Positions 54,543 through 63,013 of a stretch of DNA of 64,000 bases are shown one piece after another; within the stretch, counting starts at the first letter, position 1, and each line of letters opens with the position of its first letter. This DNA comes from Paraconexibacter algicola (GTDB lineage: Bacteria; Actinomycetota; Thermoleophilia; Solirubrobacterales; Solirubrobacteraceae). The translations under genes were made by a program, and so were the position numbers. The notes under the pieces were generated by a model. It did not search any database. It saw nothing but the letters and a program-made list of their open reading frames with translations, and was not told where the DNA came from. Where the stretch lies: the NCBI RefSeq assembly GCF_003044185.1, contig NZ_PYYB01000001.1, forward strand, positions 2,624,978-2,688,977, written 5' to 3'.

Positions 54543-54874
54543 TGAGCAACCGCGTCGTGTACTCCTCCGACGACGGGGACCTGCGCAAGCGCCGGGCGCC
54601 CGACGTCGTCCGGGCACGGGAGCTCGCCGCCGCGGGCGGCCGGGTGAAGGTGCGCCGCGAGACGGCGGGCCGCAAGGGCAAGGGCGCCACGACGATCACC
54701 GGCGTCCCGCTCGACGACGCGGGCCTGAAGCAGCTCGCCGGGAAGCTGAAGAAGCGCTGCGGCGTCGGCGGGTCCGTCAAGGACGGCGTGATCGAGCTGC
54801 AGGGCGACCACCGCGACGTGGTGGTCGAGGTCCTCCGCGCCGAGGGCCACGACGTGGTCCTCGCCGGCGGCTGA
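54542..54874 (+). CDS. yciH: SUI1/eIF1-like translation factor (YciH type)
   Basis: A 110-aa protein whose C-terminal 80 residues form the SUI1/eIF1 fold: GKGATTITGVPLDDAGLKQLAGKLKKRCGVGGSV is its hallmark (seen here from about residue 46), followed by VIELQGDHRDVVVEVLRAEGHDV. Bacterial members are non-essential factors that influence start-codon selection fidelity. The start overlaps the upstream stop by 1 nt. In a genome with many apparently leaderless genes such a factor is of interest, but the link is speculative. Confidence 0.92.
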   Translation: MSNRVVYSSDDGDLRKRRAPDVVRARELAAAGGRVKVRRETAGRKGKGATTITGVPLDDAGLKQLAGKLKKRCGVGGSVKDGVIELQGDHRDVVVEVLRAEGHDVVLAGG

Positions 54875-54885
54875 GAACGCGGCGC

Positions 54886-54914
54886 GCCCCGACGGCCGCG
54901 CGGGCCGGCGGGGC
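54886..54914. terminator. Terminator hairpin between yciH and the lipoprotein gene
   Basis: GCCCCG-A-CGGCC and GGCCG-G-CGGGGC form an 11-bp stem with one A/G mismatch and a GCGCG loop. It lies between convergent stops. Confidence 0.65.
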
Positions 54915-54931
54915 ACCGCCTCGGCGGGGCG

Positions 54932-55333
54932 CTACGGCGTCGCGCCCTCGAGCTGCTTCTGGGCCTCCTCGAGCGCCTTCTTGGCCTCCTCCTGGGAGCC
55001 GGCCGGCAGGTCCTCGATCGCGTCCTTCGCGGCCTCGGTCGCCTCGCCCGCGAGCTGGCCGGCCTCCTCCTGGAGCTTGCGGCTCTCCTCGGCGGCCTCC
55101 TCCGGCGTCAGCTCGCCGGACTGCACCTTCTTGCTGATCTCCGCCGCCTTCTCCTGCAGCGCCTGGCCCTTCTCCTGGAGGTCGGTCGCGGTGGAGTTGC
55201 CGGTCGTGGTCTGGGTCGTCTGGGTCGTCTGCCCGTCGGACTGGTCGCTGCTGCTGTCGTTGTCGTCACCGCAGGCCGAGAGGCCGAGGGCGGCGGTCGC
55301 GGCGAGGAGCGCAGCGAGGCGTCGGGTGGTCAT
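54932..55333 (-). CDS. Small lipoprotein with coiled-coil
   Basis: A 133-aa predicted lipoprotein. The signal peptide ends in a lipobox (LSAC, Cys at about 21), and the mature N terminus is Asp/Ser-rich, then Thr/Gln-rich. Residues 55-130 are a highly charged Glu/Lys/Ala helix, likely coiled-coil. Function unknown. CCAGGAGACC precedes the ATG. A TAGCGT -10 lies about 60 nt upstream, and the control region is shared with the divergent kdp sensor gene. Confidence 0.82.
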   Translation of the reverse strand: MTTRRLAALLAATAALGLSACGDDNDSSSDQSDGQTTQTTQTTTGNSTATDLQEKGQALQEKAAEISKKVQSGELTPEEAAEESRKLQEEAGQLAGEATEAAKDAIEDLPAGSQEEAKKALEEAQKQLEGATP

Positions 55334-55412
55334 GTGGTCTCCTGGGACGGGTGCGCGGGGTGCGCACGGGAACGGACGGGCGTGACGCTAGCGACACCGG
55401 CCTACCCACTGG

Positions 55413-55429
55413 TGTCATCTTGATGTCAT
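55413..55429 (+). promoter_or_regulatory. Direct repeat TGTCAT-N5-TGTCAT at the kdp sensor start
   Basis: TGTCAT at 55413-55418 and 55424-55429, with an 11-nt period as in OmpR/KdpE-family binding sites. The second repeat overlaps the ATG at 55428. It suggests autoregulation by KdpE at the head of the cluster. Confidence 0.4.
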
Positions 55430-56579
55430 GCCGGTCCGCGCCTTCCGCCTGCTGCTGCGTGACCGCCCGGCCGGGATCGCGTCGGGTGCGGTCGTCGCGC
55501 TGGCCTCGATCGCCGCGATCACGCTGCTGATCTACCCGGTGCGCACGGTCGCGCCCGCGGTCAGCACCGGGGTGCTCTACCTGCTGGCGGTACTCATCGT
55601 CTCCACCGGCTGGGGGCTGCCGCTGGGGCTCGCCACGGCCCTCGGCGGTGCGCTGGCCTTCAACTTCTTCCACATCGAGCCGACGGGGCGGTTCACGATC
55701 GCCGACGGGGAGAACTGGGTCGCGCTCGTCGTCTTCCTGCTCGCCGCGGTGATCGTCTCCTCGGTCGCGGACGTCGCCCGCGACCGCGCGGCGGAGGCCG
55801 AGCGCCGCCGTCGCGAGGCCGAGTTCGCGGTCCGCGCGCTGCTGCTCGCCGGGCTCGAGCGCGAGCACCTGCAGAGCGAGCTCGTCGAGGCGCAGGCGCT
55901 GCGGCGCAGCGACGCGATGAAGACCGCGATCCTGCGGTCGGTGTCCCACGACCTGCGCAGCCCGCTGACCGCGATCCTCGCCGCCGGCGAGGCGCTCGGC
56001 TCCGCCACCCTGGACGACGAGGACCGCACCGCGCTGGCGGCGACCGTCGCGGGCGAGACCGACCGGCTCGCCCGCCTCGTCGACAAGCTCCTGGACCTCT
56101 CCAAGCTCGAGGCCGGCGCGGCACCGCCGCGGCCGGACTGGTGCGCCCTGGACGAGGTCGTCGACGCCGCCGTGCAGGGGCAGGCCGACCCGTCGCGCTT
56201 CCAGGTGTCGGTCGCCGACGAGTTGCCGCTGCTGCGGGTCGACGGCGCGCAGCTGGAGCGGGCGCTCGCGAACCTGCTGGAGAACGCGGCGCGCCACAGC
56301 GCCCCGCACACCGTGCAGGTCCGGGCGCGCGTCGTCGGCGCGCGGATGGTCGTCCGCGTGGTCGACCGCGGCCCGGGGATCTCCCAGCGCGACCGGCGCC
56401 TGATCTTCGAGCCGTTCCATCGCGTCGGCGGGGACGGGCACCAGGGCAGCGGCCTGGGCCTGGCGATCGTCAAGGGCTTCGTCGAGGCCAACGGCGGCAC
56501 CGTCGACGTCGAGTCGCTCCCCGGGCAGGGCACGACGTTCGTGCTCGAGTTCCCGCTGACCGCGCCGGTGCCCGCATGA
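55428..56579 (+). CDS. Split KdpD: membrane and histidine-kinase half
   Basis: A 383-aa sensor matching only the C-terminal half of KdpD. A DUF4118-type four-helix membrane region (about residues 15-120, with the loop FNFFHIEPTGRFTI) is followed by HisKA (ILRSVSHDLRSPLTAILAAGEAL) and HATPase (LANLLENAARHS, DRGPGISQRDR, GSGLGLAIVKGF). The N-terminal KdpD and Usp domains are missing here and occur in the gene at 61.9 kb. Its stop overlaps kdpE (ATGA). It probably senses potassium or turgor and phosphorylates the adjacent KdpE. Confidence 0.93.
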   Translation: MPVRAFRLLLRDRPAGIASGAVVALASIAAITLLIYPVRTVAPAVSTGVLYLLAVLIVSTGWGLPLGLATALGGALAFNFFHIEPTGRFTIADGENWVALVVFLLAAVIVSSVADVARDRAAEAERRRREAEFAVRALLLAGLEREHLQSELVEAQALRRSDAMKTAILRSVSHDLRSPLTAILAAGEALGSATLDDEDRTALAATVAGETDRLARLVDKLLDLSKLEAGAAPPRPDWCALDEVVDAAVQGQADPSRFQVSVADELPLLRVDGAQLERALANLLENAARHSAPHTVQVRARVVGARMVVRVVDRGPGISQRDRRLIFEPFHRVGGDGHQGSGLGLAIVKGFVEANGGTVDVESLPGQGTTFVLEFPLTAPVPA

Positions 56580-57280
56580 GCGCCCCGGCCCCCCGACGCG
56601 TGCTGATCTGCGATGACGAGCTGCAGATCCTCCGGGCACTGAAGGTCGTGCTGCGCGACGCCGGCTACGAGCCCGTGGCGGTCGCCACCGCCACCGAGGC
56701 GCTCGACGTCGCGGCGGTCCGGCCGCCCGACGCGGCGATCGTCGACCTCGTCCTCCCCGACGGGGACGGCATCGAGGTCTGCGCCCGGCTGCGCGAGTGG
56801 AGCGCGATGCCGATCATCGTCCTGTCCGCCGTCGGCGACGAGGACGAGAAGGTCCGCGCGCTGGAGGCGGGCGCCGACGACTACGTCGTGAAGCCGTTCG
56901 GCCCGCGCGAGCTCGTCGCGCGCCTCGGCGCCGCGCTGCGCCGGGCGGGCGCGGCCGCCGCCAGCGACGAGCCGGCCGTCGTCGCCGGGGACCTCGAGGT
57001 CGACCTCGCCGCGCGGATCGTGCGGCGCGGCGGCGAGGAGGTCCACCTCACCCCGATCGAGTACGACCTGCTGCGCACGCTCGTGCTGCACCGCGGCCGC
57101 CTGCTCACGCACCGCCAGCTGCTCACCGAGGTGTGGGGTCCCGCCTACGCCGACGACACCGCGACCCTGCGCACGCACGTCGCGAACCTGCGACGCAAGA
57201 TCGAGTCCCGGGACGCCGAGGGCGGCTTCCGGCACATCCGCACGGACCCGGGCGTCGGGTACCGCTTCACGGAATCTTGA
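56576..57280 (+). CDS. kdpE: KdpE response regulator
   Basis: A 234-aa OmpR-family regulator of potassium transport. The receiver has CDDELQI, phospho-acceptor in AIVDLVLPDGDGI and VKPFGPRELV. The winged helix has HLTPIEYDLLRTLVLHRGRLLTHRQLL, close to KdpE, and ends VGYRF. It overlaps the KdpD half by 4 nt. The likely targets are its own promoter and the GGGGAC-rich region before the transporter genes. Confidence 0.94.
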   Translation: MSAPAPRRVLICDDELQILRALKVVLRDAGYEPVAVATATEALDVAAVRPPDAAIVDLVLPDGDGIEVCARLREWSAMPIIVLSAVGDEDEKVRALEAGADDYVVKPFGPRELVARLGAALRRAGAAAASDEPAVVAGDLEVDLAARIVRRGGEEVHLTPIEYDLLRTLVLHRGRLLTHRQLLTEVWGPAYADDTATLRTHVANLRRKIESRDAEGGFRHIRTDPGVGYRFTES

Positions 57281-57289
57281 TGGCGCCCG

Positions 57290-57336
57290 GGGGAATCCCC
57301 ACGGGGACTTGACGGACGGGGACCGACAGTGTCCCC
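57290..57336 (+). promoter_or_regulatory. GGGGAC-rich control region before the kdp structural genes
   Basis: GGGGAATCCCC (57290-57300) is a palindrome, followed by GGGGAC twice. The second GGGGAC (57318-57323) pairs with GTCCCC (57331-57336), which directly precedes the ATG at 57337. TTGACG at 57309-57314 may be a -35. This is a plausible KdpE-controlled promoter with a start-proximal hairpin. Confidence 0.4.
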
Positions 57337-57456
57337 ATGACCTTTCTCGCCTTCGCCGGGATCCCCGACTCGGCCGGTGACGCGATCTCCGTCGTGCTGC
57401 TGGTCCTGATGATGGGACTCCTGGGGCTCGCCCTGCGCGGACTGGACCGGGTGTGA
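57337..57456 (+). CDS. 39-aa membrane peptide ahead of kdpF
   Basis: MTFLAFAGIPDSAGDAI followed by a hydrophobic helix (SVVLLVLMMGLLGLAL) and a basic RGLDRV tail. It overlaps kdpF in the GTGTGA at 57451-57456, and its size and single helix resemble KdpF. It could be an extra KdpF-like subunit. Not recognised as a known family. Confidence 0.6.
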   Translation: MTFLAFAGIPDSAGDAISVVLLVLMMGLLGLALRGLDRV

Positions 57457-57542
57457 GCGCCCTCGACCTCGTCGGGCTGCTCCTCTCGGTCGCGCTCATC
57501 GGCTACCTCTTCTACGCGCTCGTCCGCGGGGAGGACCTGTGA
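57453..57542 (+). CDS. kdpF: Potassium transporter subunit KdpF
   Basis: A 29-aa peptide, one hydrophobic helix (DLVGLLLSVALIGYLFYALV) with the typical YLFYALVRGEDL end of KdpF, a stabilising lipid-like subunit of the Kdp complex. The GTG start overlaps the preceding ORF, and its stop overlaps the kdpA GTG (57539-57542). Confidence 0.9.
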   Translation: MSALDLVGLLLSVALIGYLFYALVRGEDL

Positions 57543-59272
57543 CCGCCGCCGGCTGGATCCAGATCGCCGTCTACTGCGCGCTGCTCGTCGCGCTGACGCC
57601 CGTCCTCGGCCGCTACCTGGCCCGCGTCTACGGCGGCGAGCGCGTCGCGCTCGCCACGGTCCTCGGACCGGTGGAGCGCGGCGTCTACCGGCTGCTCGGC
57701 GTCCGCGCCGACGACGACATGCCGTGGCGCGCCTACGCGCGCGCCGCCCTCTGGTTCACCGCGACCTCGCTGGCCGCCGTGTACCTCGTGATGCGCACGC
57801 AGAGCGTGCACCCGCTCAACCACACGGACCTCACGAGCCCCACCTGGGACCTGAGCTTCAACACCGCCATCTCGTTCGTGACGAACACGAACTGGCAGTT
57901 CTACGGCGGCGAGACCACGATGACCCAGGTCACCCAGATGACCGGCCTGGCCGTGCAGAACTTCACCTCGGCCGCCGTCGGCATCGCCGTCGCGGTCGCC
58001 GTCGTGCGCGGCCTCGCCCGCCGCGGGGGCGGCACCGGCCTGGGCTCGTTCTGGGCGGACCTCGTGCGCTCGGTCCTGTACGTGCTGCTGCCGCTGGCGA
58101 TCGTCGCCGCCGTCGCCCTCATGGGCCTGGGCGTCGTGCAGTCGCTCGGCGGTCCGACCACGATCCGCACGCTCGCGGGCGCCGACCAGCTCATCACCGT
58201 CGGACCGGTCGCCTCGCAGGAGGCGATCAAGCTCCTGGGCACCAACGGCGGCGGCTACTTCAACGTCAACTCGGCGATGCCGTTCGAGAACCCGACCGCG
58301 TTCGCGAACCTGCTCGAGATGCTGCTGATCCTCGTGATCCCGGCGGCGCTCACGGCGATGTACGGGACGATGGTCGGCAGCCGCCGGCAGGGCTGGGCGA
58401 TCTTCGGCGCGATGTTCGCGATGTTCGTCGTCGCGGTGGTCGTCGTCTACGCGGCGGAGGCCCAGTCCTCCCCGGCGATGCAGGCCGCCGGCCTGCACGG
58501 CGCGAACCTCGAGGGCAAGGACGTGCGCTTCGGCACCGGCTCCTCGGCGCTGTTCGCCGCGATCACCACGGTCGCCTCGTGCGGGGCGGTGAACGCCGCG
58601 ATGGACTCGCTCACCGGGCTCGGCGGGGCGGTCCCGCTGGCGAACATGATGACCGGCGAGGTCATCTTCGGCGGGGTCGGCTCCGGCCTCTACGGGATGC
58701 TGATGTACGTGGTGCTCGCGGTCTTCCTCGCGGGCCTCATGGTCGGCCGCACGCCCGAGCTGCTCGGCAAGAAGATCGAGGCGCGCGAGGTCAAGCTCGT
58801 CGCCATCGGGACGCTCGCCGTGCCGCTGCTCGTGCTCGTCTGCACCGGGATCGCCGTCGCGGTGAAGTGGGGGGACCCGTCGGTCTACAACGCCGGCCCC
58901 CAGGGCTTCGCCGAGAGCCTCTACGCCTACGTCTCGCAGGCGAACAACAACGGCTCCGCGTTCGCCGGCTTCACCGGCTACCTGCAGCCCGACGGGACGA
59001 ACGAGGGCGCGTTCGCGATCACGTTCGCGAACCTGCTCGGCGGCGCCGCCATGCTGTTCGGCCGCTTCCTGCCGATGCTCGTCGTGCTCGCCGTCGGCGG
59101 CGCGCTCGCCGGCAAGCGGGTGACCCCCGCGGGCCCGGGCACGATGCGCACCGACACGGCGACGTTCGCCGCGCTGCTCATCGCGACGATCGTGCTCGTC
59201 GCGCTGCTCACGTTCGTCCCCGCGCTGCTGCTCGGGCCGATCGTCCAGTCCCTCACCGACCAGCTCTTCTAG
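57539..59272 (+). CDS. kdpA: Potassium-transporting ATPase subunit KdpA
   Basis: The 577-aa potassium-binding channel-like subunit of the high-affinity KdpFABC pump. About ten membrane helices. Filter-type segments are visible: SFVTNTNWQFYGGE, LLGTNGGGYFNVNSA, TTVASCGAVNAAMDS and SQANNNGSAFAGFTG. GTG 57539 overlaps kdpF. A GGGGG sequence near its stop acts for the next gene. Confidence 0.98.
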   Translation: MTAAGWIQIAVYCALLVALTPVLGRYLARVYGGERVALATVLGPVERGVYRLLGVRADDDMPWRAYARAALWFTATSLAAVYLVMRTQSVHPLNHTDLTSPTWDLSFNTAISFVTNTNWQFYGGETTMTQVTQMTGLAVQNFTSAAVGIAVAVAVVRGLARRGGGTGLGSFWADLVRSVLYVLLPLAIVAAVALMGLGVVQSLGGPTTIRTLAGADQLITVGPVASQEAIKLLGTNGGGYFNVNSAMPFENPTAFANLLEMLLILVIPAALTAMYGTMVGSRRQGWAIFGAMFAMFVVAVVVVYAAEAQSSPAMQAAGLHGANLEGKDVRFGTGSSALFAAITTVASCGAVNAAMDSLTGLGGAVPLANMMTGEVIFGGVGSGLYGMLMYVVLAVFLAGLMVGRTPELLGKKIEAREVKLVAIGTLAVPLLVLVCTGIAVAVKWGDPSVYNAGPQGFAESLYAYVSQANNNGSAFAGFTGYLQPDGTNEGAFAITFANLLGGAAMLFGRFLPMLVVLAVGGALAGKRVTPAGPGTMRTDTATFAALLIATIVLVALLTFVPALLLGPIVQSLTDQLF

Positions 59273-59285
59273 GGGGTTGCGCACC

Positions 59286-59864
59286 ATGCTCAAGGAGCTC
59301 CGCGCCGCCGTCGTCGCGATCGTCGTCCTGACGGTCCTGCTCGGCGTCGGCTACCCGCTCGCGATGACCGCGGTCGGCCAGACCGTCTTCCCCGGCAAGG
59401 CCGACGGCTCGCTCGTGGAGCGCGACGGCCGCGTCGTCGGCTCCTCGCTCATCGGGCAGGACCACGACGGCGACCCGCGGTTCTTCCAGGACCGCCCGTC
59501 GGCGACCGGCTACGCGCCGAGCGCCACGTTCTTCAACAACCTCGGCCCCAACAGCGCCGATCTCGCCGCCCAGCTGAAGGAGGCCGCGGCCGCGTACCTG
59601 AAGCGCGAGCGGCCGACCTCGCCCGGGCTGACCGTCGGGGACATCCCGCCGGACGCCGTGACGACCTCCGCCTCCGGCGTGGACCCGCACATCTCCCCGG
59701 AGAACGCGGAGATCCAGGCCCGGCGCGTCGCGGCCGCGCGCGGCCTGCCGCTGGCCACCGTCATGGACCTCGTGGCGGACGCCACCGACCAGGCGTTCCT
59801 CGGCTTCGCCGGCGAGGACGGCGTGAACGTCCTCGAGCTCAACCTGGCCTTGGAGGGCCGCTAA
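59286..59864 (+). CDS. kdpC: Potassium-transporting ATPase subunit KdpC
   Basis: A 192-aa single-pass subunit. It begins with a membrane anchor (about residues 8-30) and has the family segments GYPLAMTAVGQTVFP, GSSLIGQ, DPRFFQDRPSATGY and DPHISPENAEIQARRVAAARG. It lies between kdpA and kdpB, whereas the usual order is FABC. ATG 59286 is used; TTG 59277 is possible. KdpB starts directly after the stop. Confidence 0.97.
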   Translation: MLKELRAAVVAIVVLTVLLGVGYPLAMTAVGQTVFPGKADGSLVERDGRVVGSSLIGQDHDGDPRFFQDRPSATGYAPSATFFNNLGPNSADLAAQLKEAAAAYLKRERPTSPGLTVGDIPPDAVTTSASGVDPHISPENAEIQARRVAAARGLPLATVMDLVADATDQAFLGFAGEDGVNVLELNLALEGR

Positions 59865-61886
59865 GTGCTGACCGACCTGCCTCTCCTGCGTGCGGCGCTG
59901 CTGCAGTCGCTGCGCAAGCTCGACCCGCGGGCGATGGTCCGCAACCCCGTCATGTTCGTCGTCGAGGTCGGGGCCGTCTTCACGACGATCCTGTGGCTCG
60001 TCGGGACCGACGGCGACCCCGGCTGGTTCACGTTCACCGTCGCGGTCTTCCTCTGGCTCACGGTCGTGTTCGGCAACCTCGCCGAGGCGATCGCCGAGGG
60101 GCGCGGCAAGGCGCAGGCCGACGCGCTGCGCTCGCTGCGCACCACGACCGACGCGACGCTGCGCGACGGGCGCACCGTCGCCGCCGCCGACCTGCGCCCC
60201 GGGGACGTGGTCGTCGTCGTCGCCGGCGAGGCGATCCCCGGCGACGGCACCGTCATCGAGGGGATCGCGTCGGTCGACGAGTCGGCGATCACCGGCGAGT
60301 CGGCCCCGGTCATCCGCGAGTCCGGCGGCGACCGCAGCGCGGTCACGGGCGGCACGAAGGTGCTCTCCGACCGGATCGTCGTCGAGATCACGCAGGAGCC
60401 CGGCCAGAGCTTCCTCGACCGGATGATCTCGCTGGTGGAGGGCGCCGACCGGCGCAAGACCCCCAACGAGGTCGCGCTCGGCATCCTGCTCAGCGGCCTG
60501 ACGATCGTGTTCCTCGTGGTCGTCGTGACGCTGAAGCCGTTCGCCGCCGAGGCGGGGACCGACATCTCCACCACGACCCTCGTCGCGCTGCTCGTCGCGC
60601 TGATCCCGACGACGATCGGCGCCCTGCTCAGCGCGATCGGCATCGCGGGCATGGACCGGCTCGTGCGCCGCAACGTCCTGGCGCTGTCCGGCCGCGCGGT
60701 CGAGGCGTCCGGCGACGTCGACGTCCTGCTGCTCGACAAGACCGGCACGATCACGCTCGGCAACCGGCAGGCGGCCGCGTTCCACCCGATGCCGGGGGTC
60801 GACGAGGAGGAGCTCGCGCGCGCCGCGCAGCTCTCGTCGCTGGCCGACGAGACGCCGGAGGGCCGGTCGATCGTCGTGCTCGCCAAGGAGCGCTTCGACA
60901 TCCGCGAGGAGGCCGTGGCGGGCGCGCACCCCGAGTTCGTGCCGTTCACCGCCGAGACCCGCATGAGCGGTGTCGACGTCGGCGGCCACCGCATCCGCAA
61001 GGGCGCGGGTGACGCGATCCTGCGCTGGGTCGACGACGAGGGCGGCCAGGCGCCGCCGGAGCTGACCGCGACGCTCGAGGCGGTCGCCCGCGAGGGCGCC
61101 ACCCCGCTGGCGGTCGCGCGCGACAGCCAGGTGCTCGGCGTCGTCGAGCTGAAGGACATCGTCAAGGACGGCATGCGCGAGCGGTTCGACCGCCTGCGGG
61201 CGATGGGCATCCGCACCGTCATGGTCACGGGCGACAACCGGCTGACCGCCGCGAAGATCGCGGAGGAGTCCGGGGTCGACGACTTCCTCGCCGAGGCGAC
61301 GCCCGAGCGCAAGCTCGAGCTGATCCGCGCCGAGCAGGACGGCGGCCGGCTCGTCGCGATGACCGGGGACGGCACCAACGACGCGCCCGCGCTCGCGCAG
61401 GCCGACGTCGGCGTGGCGATGAACACGGGCACCCAGGCGGCGCGCGAGGCGGGCAACATGGTCGACCTCGACAGCGACCCGACGAAGCTCATCGAGATCG
61501 TCGAGGTCGGCAAGCAGCTGCTGATCACCCGGGGTGCGCTGACGACGTTCTCGATCGCCAACGACATCGCGAAGTACTTCGCGATCCTGCCCGCGATCTT
61601 CGCCTCGACCTACGCGGCGAACGCCGGGTCGACGGGGCCGCTGGACCAGCTGAACGTCATGTCGCTGGGCACGCCGGAGTCGGCGATCATCAGCGCGATC
61701 GTGTTCAACGCGCTGATCATCCCGGCGCTCGTCCCGCTCGCCCTGCGCGGCGTGCGCTACGTCCCCTCCGGCGCGGACGCGCTGCTGCGGCGCAACCTGC
61801 TGATCTACGGCCTCGGCGGCCTGATCGCGCCGTTCGTCGGGATCAAGCTCATCGACCTCGTCGTCCACGGGCTGCTGGGAGCCTGA
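59865..61886 (+). CDS. kdpB: Potassium-transporting ATPase subunit KdpB
   Basis: The 673-aa P-type ATPase subunit that energises Kdp. Key sites: the TGES loop ([12 protein letters not shown]), the phosphorylated Asp in [13 protein letters not shown] (about residue 290), and [20 protein letters not shown] in the hinge. KdpB-specific KNVRNPV-like N terminus ([15 protein letters not shown]) and [12 protein letters not shown]. Uses GTG immediately after the kdpC stop. The KdpD N-terminal half begins 2 nt later. Confidence 0.98.
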   Translation: MLTDLPLLRAALLQSLRKLDPRAMVRNPVMFVVEVGAVFTTILWLVGTDGDPGWFTFTVAVFLWLTVVFGNLAEAIAEGRGKAQADALRSLRTTTDATLRDGRTVAAADLRPGDVVVVVAGEAIPGDGTVIEGIASVDESAITGESAPVIRESGGDRSAVTGGTKVLSDRIVVEITQEPGQSFLDRMISLVEGADRRKTPNEVALGILLSGLTIVFLVVVVTLKPFAAEAGTDISTTTLVALLVALIPTTIGALLSAIGIAGMDRLVRRNVLALSGRAVEASGDVDVLLLDKTGTITLGNRQAAAFHPMPGVDEEELARAAQLSSLADETPEGRSIVVLAKERFDIREEAVAGAHPEFVPFTAETRMSGVDVGGHRIRKGAGDAILRWVDDEGGQAPPELTATLEAVAREGATPLAVARDSQVLGVVELKDIVKDGMRERFDRLRAMGIRTVMVTGDNRLTAAKIAEESGVDDFLAEATPERKLELIRAEQDGGRLVAMTGDGTNDAPALAQADVGVAMNTGTQAAREAGNMVDLDSDPTKLIEIVEVGKQLLITRGALTTFSIANDIAKYFAILPAIFASTYAANAGSTGPLDQLNVMSLGTPESAIISAIVFNALIIPALVPLALRGVRYVPSGADALLRRNLLIYGLGGLIAPFVGIKLIDLVVHGLLGA

Positions 61887-61888
61887 CG

Positions 61889-63013
61889 ATGGTGGCGGCG
61901 CCCGGCCGCGGCCGGCACAAGGTGTTCCTCGGGATGGCGGCGGGCGTCGGCAAGACCTACCGCATGCTCCAGGAGGGACACGCCGAGGCCGAGGCCGGGC
62001 GCGACGTCGTGATCGGGTACCTCGAGCCGCACGACCGGCCGGCCACCTCGGCGCAGGCGGCCGGCCTGGAGGTCGTGCCGCGCCGCCGCGTGGTGCACGG
62101 CGCGATCGAGCTGCAGGAGCTCGACGTCGACGCGGTGCTCGCCCGCGCCCCGGAGCTGTGCCTGATCGACGAGCTCGCGCACACCAACGCCGCGGGCTCG
62201 GAGCGGCCCAAGCGCCACGAGGACGTGGCGGTCGTCCTGTCCGCCGGCATCGACGTGTTCTCGACGGTGAACGTCCAGCACCTCGAGTCGCTCAACGACC
62301 AGATCGCCGACCTGACCGCGACCCGGGTGCGCGAGACGTTCCCCGACGCGGTCCTGCGCGACGCCGACGAGGTCGTGCTCGTCGACCTCACCCCCGAGGC
62401 GCTGATCGCCCGCCTGCGCCGCGGCGAGGTCTACCCGGCCGAGCGGATCGAGGCGGCGCTGCGGGGCTTCTTCAAGATCGAGCAGCTCGCGTCGCTGCGC
62501 GAGGTCGCGCTGCGGCAGGCGGCCGAGGTCGTCGAGGCGCGCCGTCGCGTGCCGGGCGCGGTCGTGCCCGACGCGCGCCGCGAGGACCGCATCGCCCGCA
62601 CCGCCGGGCCGCAGTCGGTCGGCGAGCGGTGCCTGGCGCTCGTGCAGCCGCACCTGGGCGCGCAGCGGGTCGTGCGGCGCGCGTGGCGCAGCGCACGCCG
62701 CCTGGGCGCCGAGCTCGACCTCCTCTACGTGCCCGCGCCCGGCCGGCCCCCGACGCCCGCCGAGCAGGAGGCGCTCGACGCGCTGCGGCGGCTGGCGAGC
62801 GTGCTCGGCGCGCACCTGCTCGTCGAGCCCGGCGACGACCTCGTGGCGGTCTGCCGCCGGGTCGCCGACGAGCGCGGCACGACCTACCTGCTGCTCGGGG
62901 TGCCGGACCCGCCGCGCGGGCTGCGACGCCTGCGACCGAGCCTGCTCGACCGGCTGGTGGTCGCGCTGCCGGGGATCGACGTCCGGGTCGTCGCGGATCG
63001 GGCGCGCCGATGA
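61889..63013 (+). CDS. Split KdpD: N-terminal KdpD and Usp half
   Basis: A 374-aa soluble protein equal to the N-terminal half of KdpD. Residues 10-220 are the KdpD domain with GMAAGVGKTYRMLQEGH (Walker A), LIDELAHTNAAGS (Walker B) and TVNVQHLESLND. A Usp-like domain covers about 240-370. There is no membrane or kinase part; these are in the gene at 55.4 kb. The two halves presumably interact to make a sensor. The SxS/FTAxY c-di-AMP motif of staphylococcal KdpD is not seen. Confidence 0.94.
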   Translation: MVAAPGRGRHKVFLGMAAGVGKTYRMLQEGHAEAEAGRDVVIGYLEPHDRPATSAQAAGLEVVPRRRVVHGAIELQELDVDAVLARAPELCLIDELAHTNAAGSERPKRHEDVAVVLSAGIDVFSTVNVQHLESLNDQIADLTATRVRETFPDAVLRDADEVVLVDLTPEALIARLRRGEVYPAERIEAALRGFFKIEQLASLREVALRQAAEVVEARRRVPGAVVPDARREDRIARTAGPQSVGERCLALVQPHLGAQRVVRRAWRSARRLGAELDLLYVPAPGRPPTPAEQEALDALRRLASVLGAHLLVEPGDDLVAVCRRVADERGTTYLLLGVPDPPRGLRRLRPSLLDRLVVALPGIDVRVVADRARR

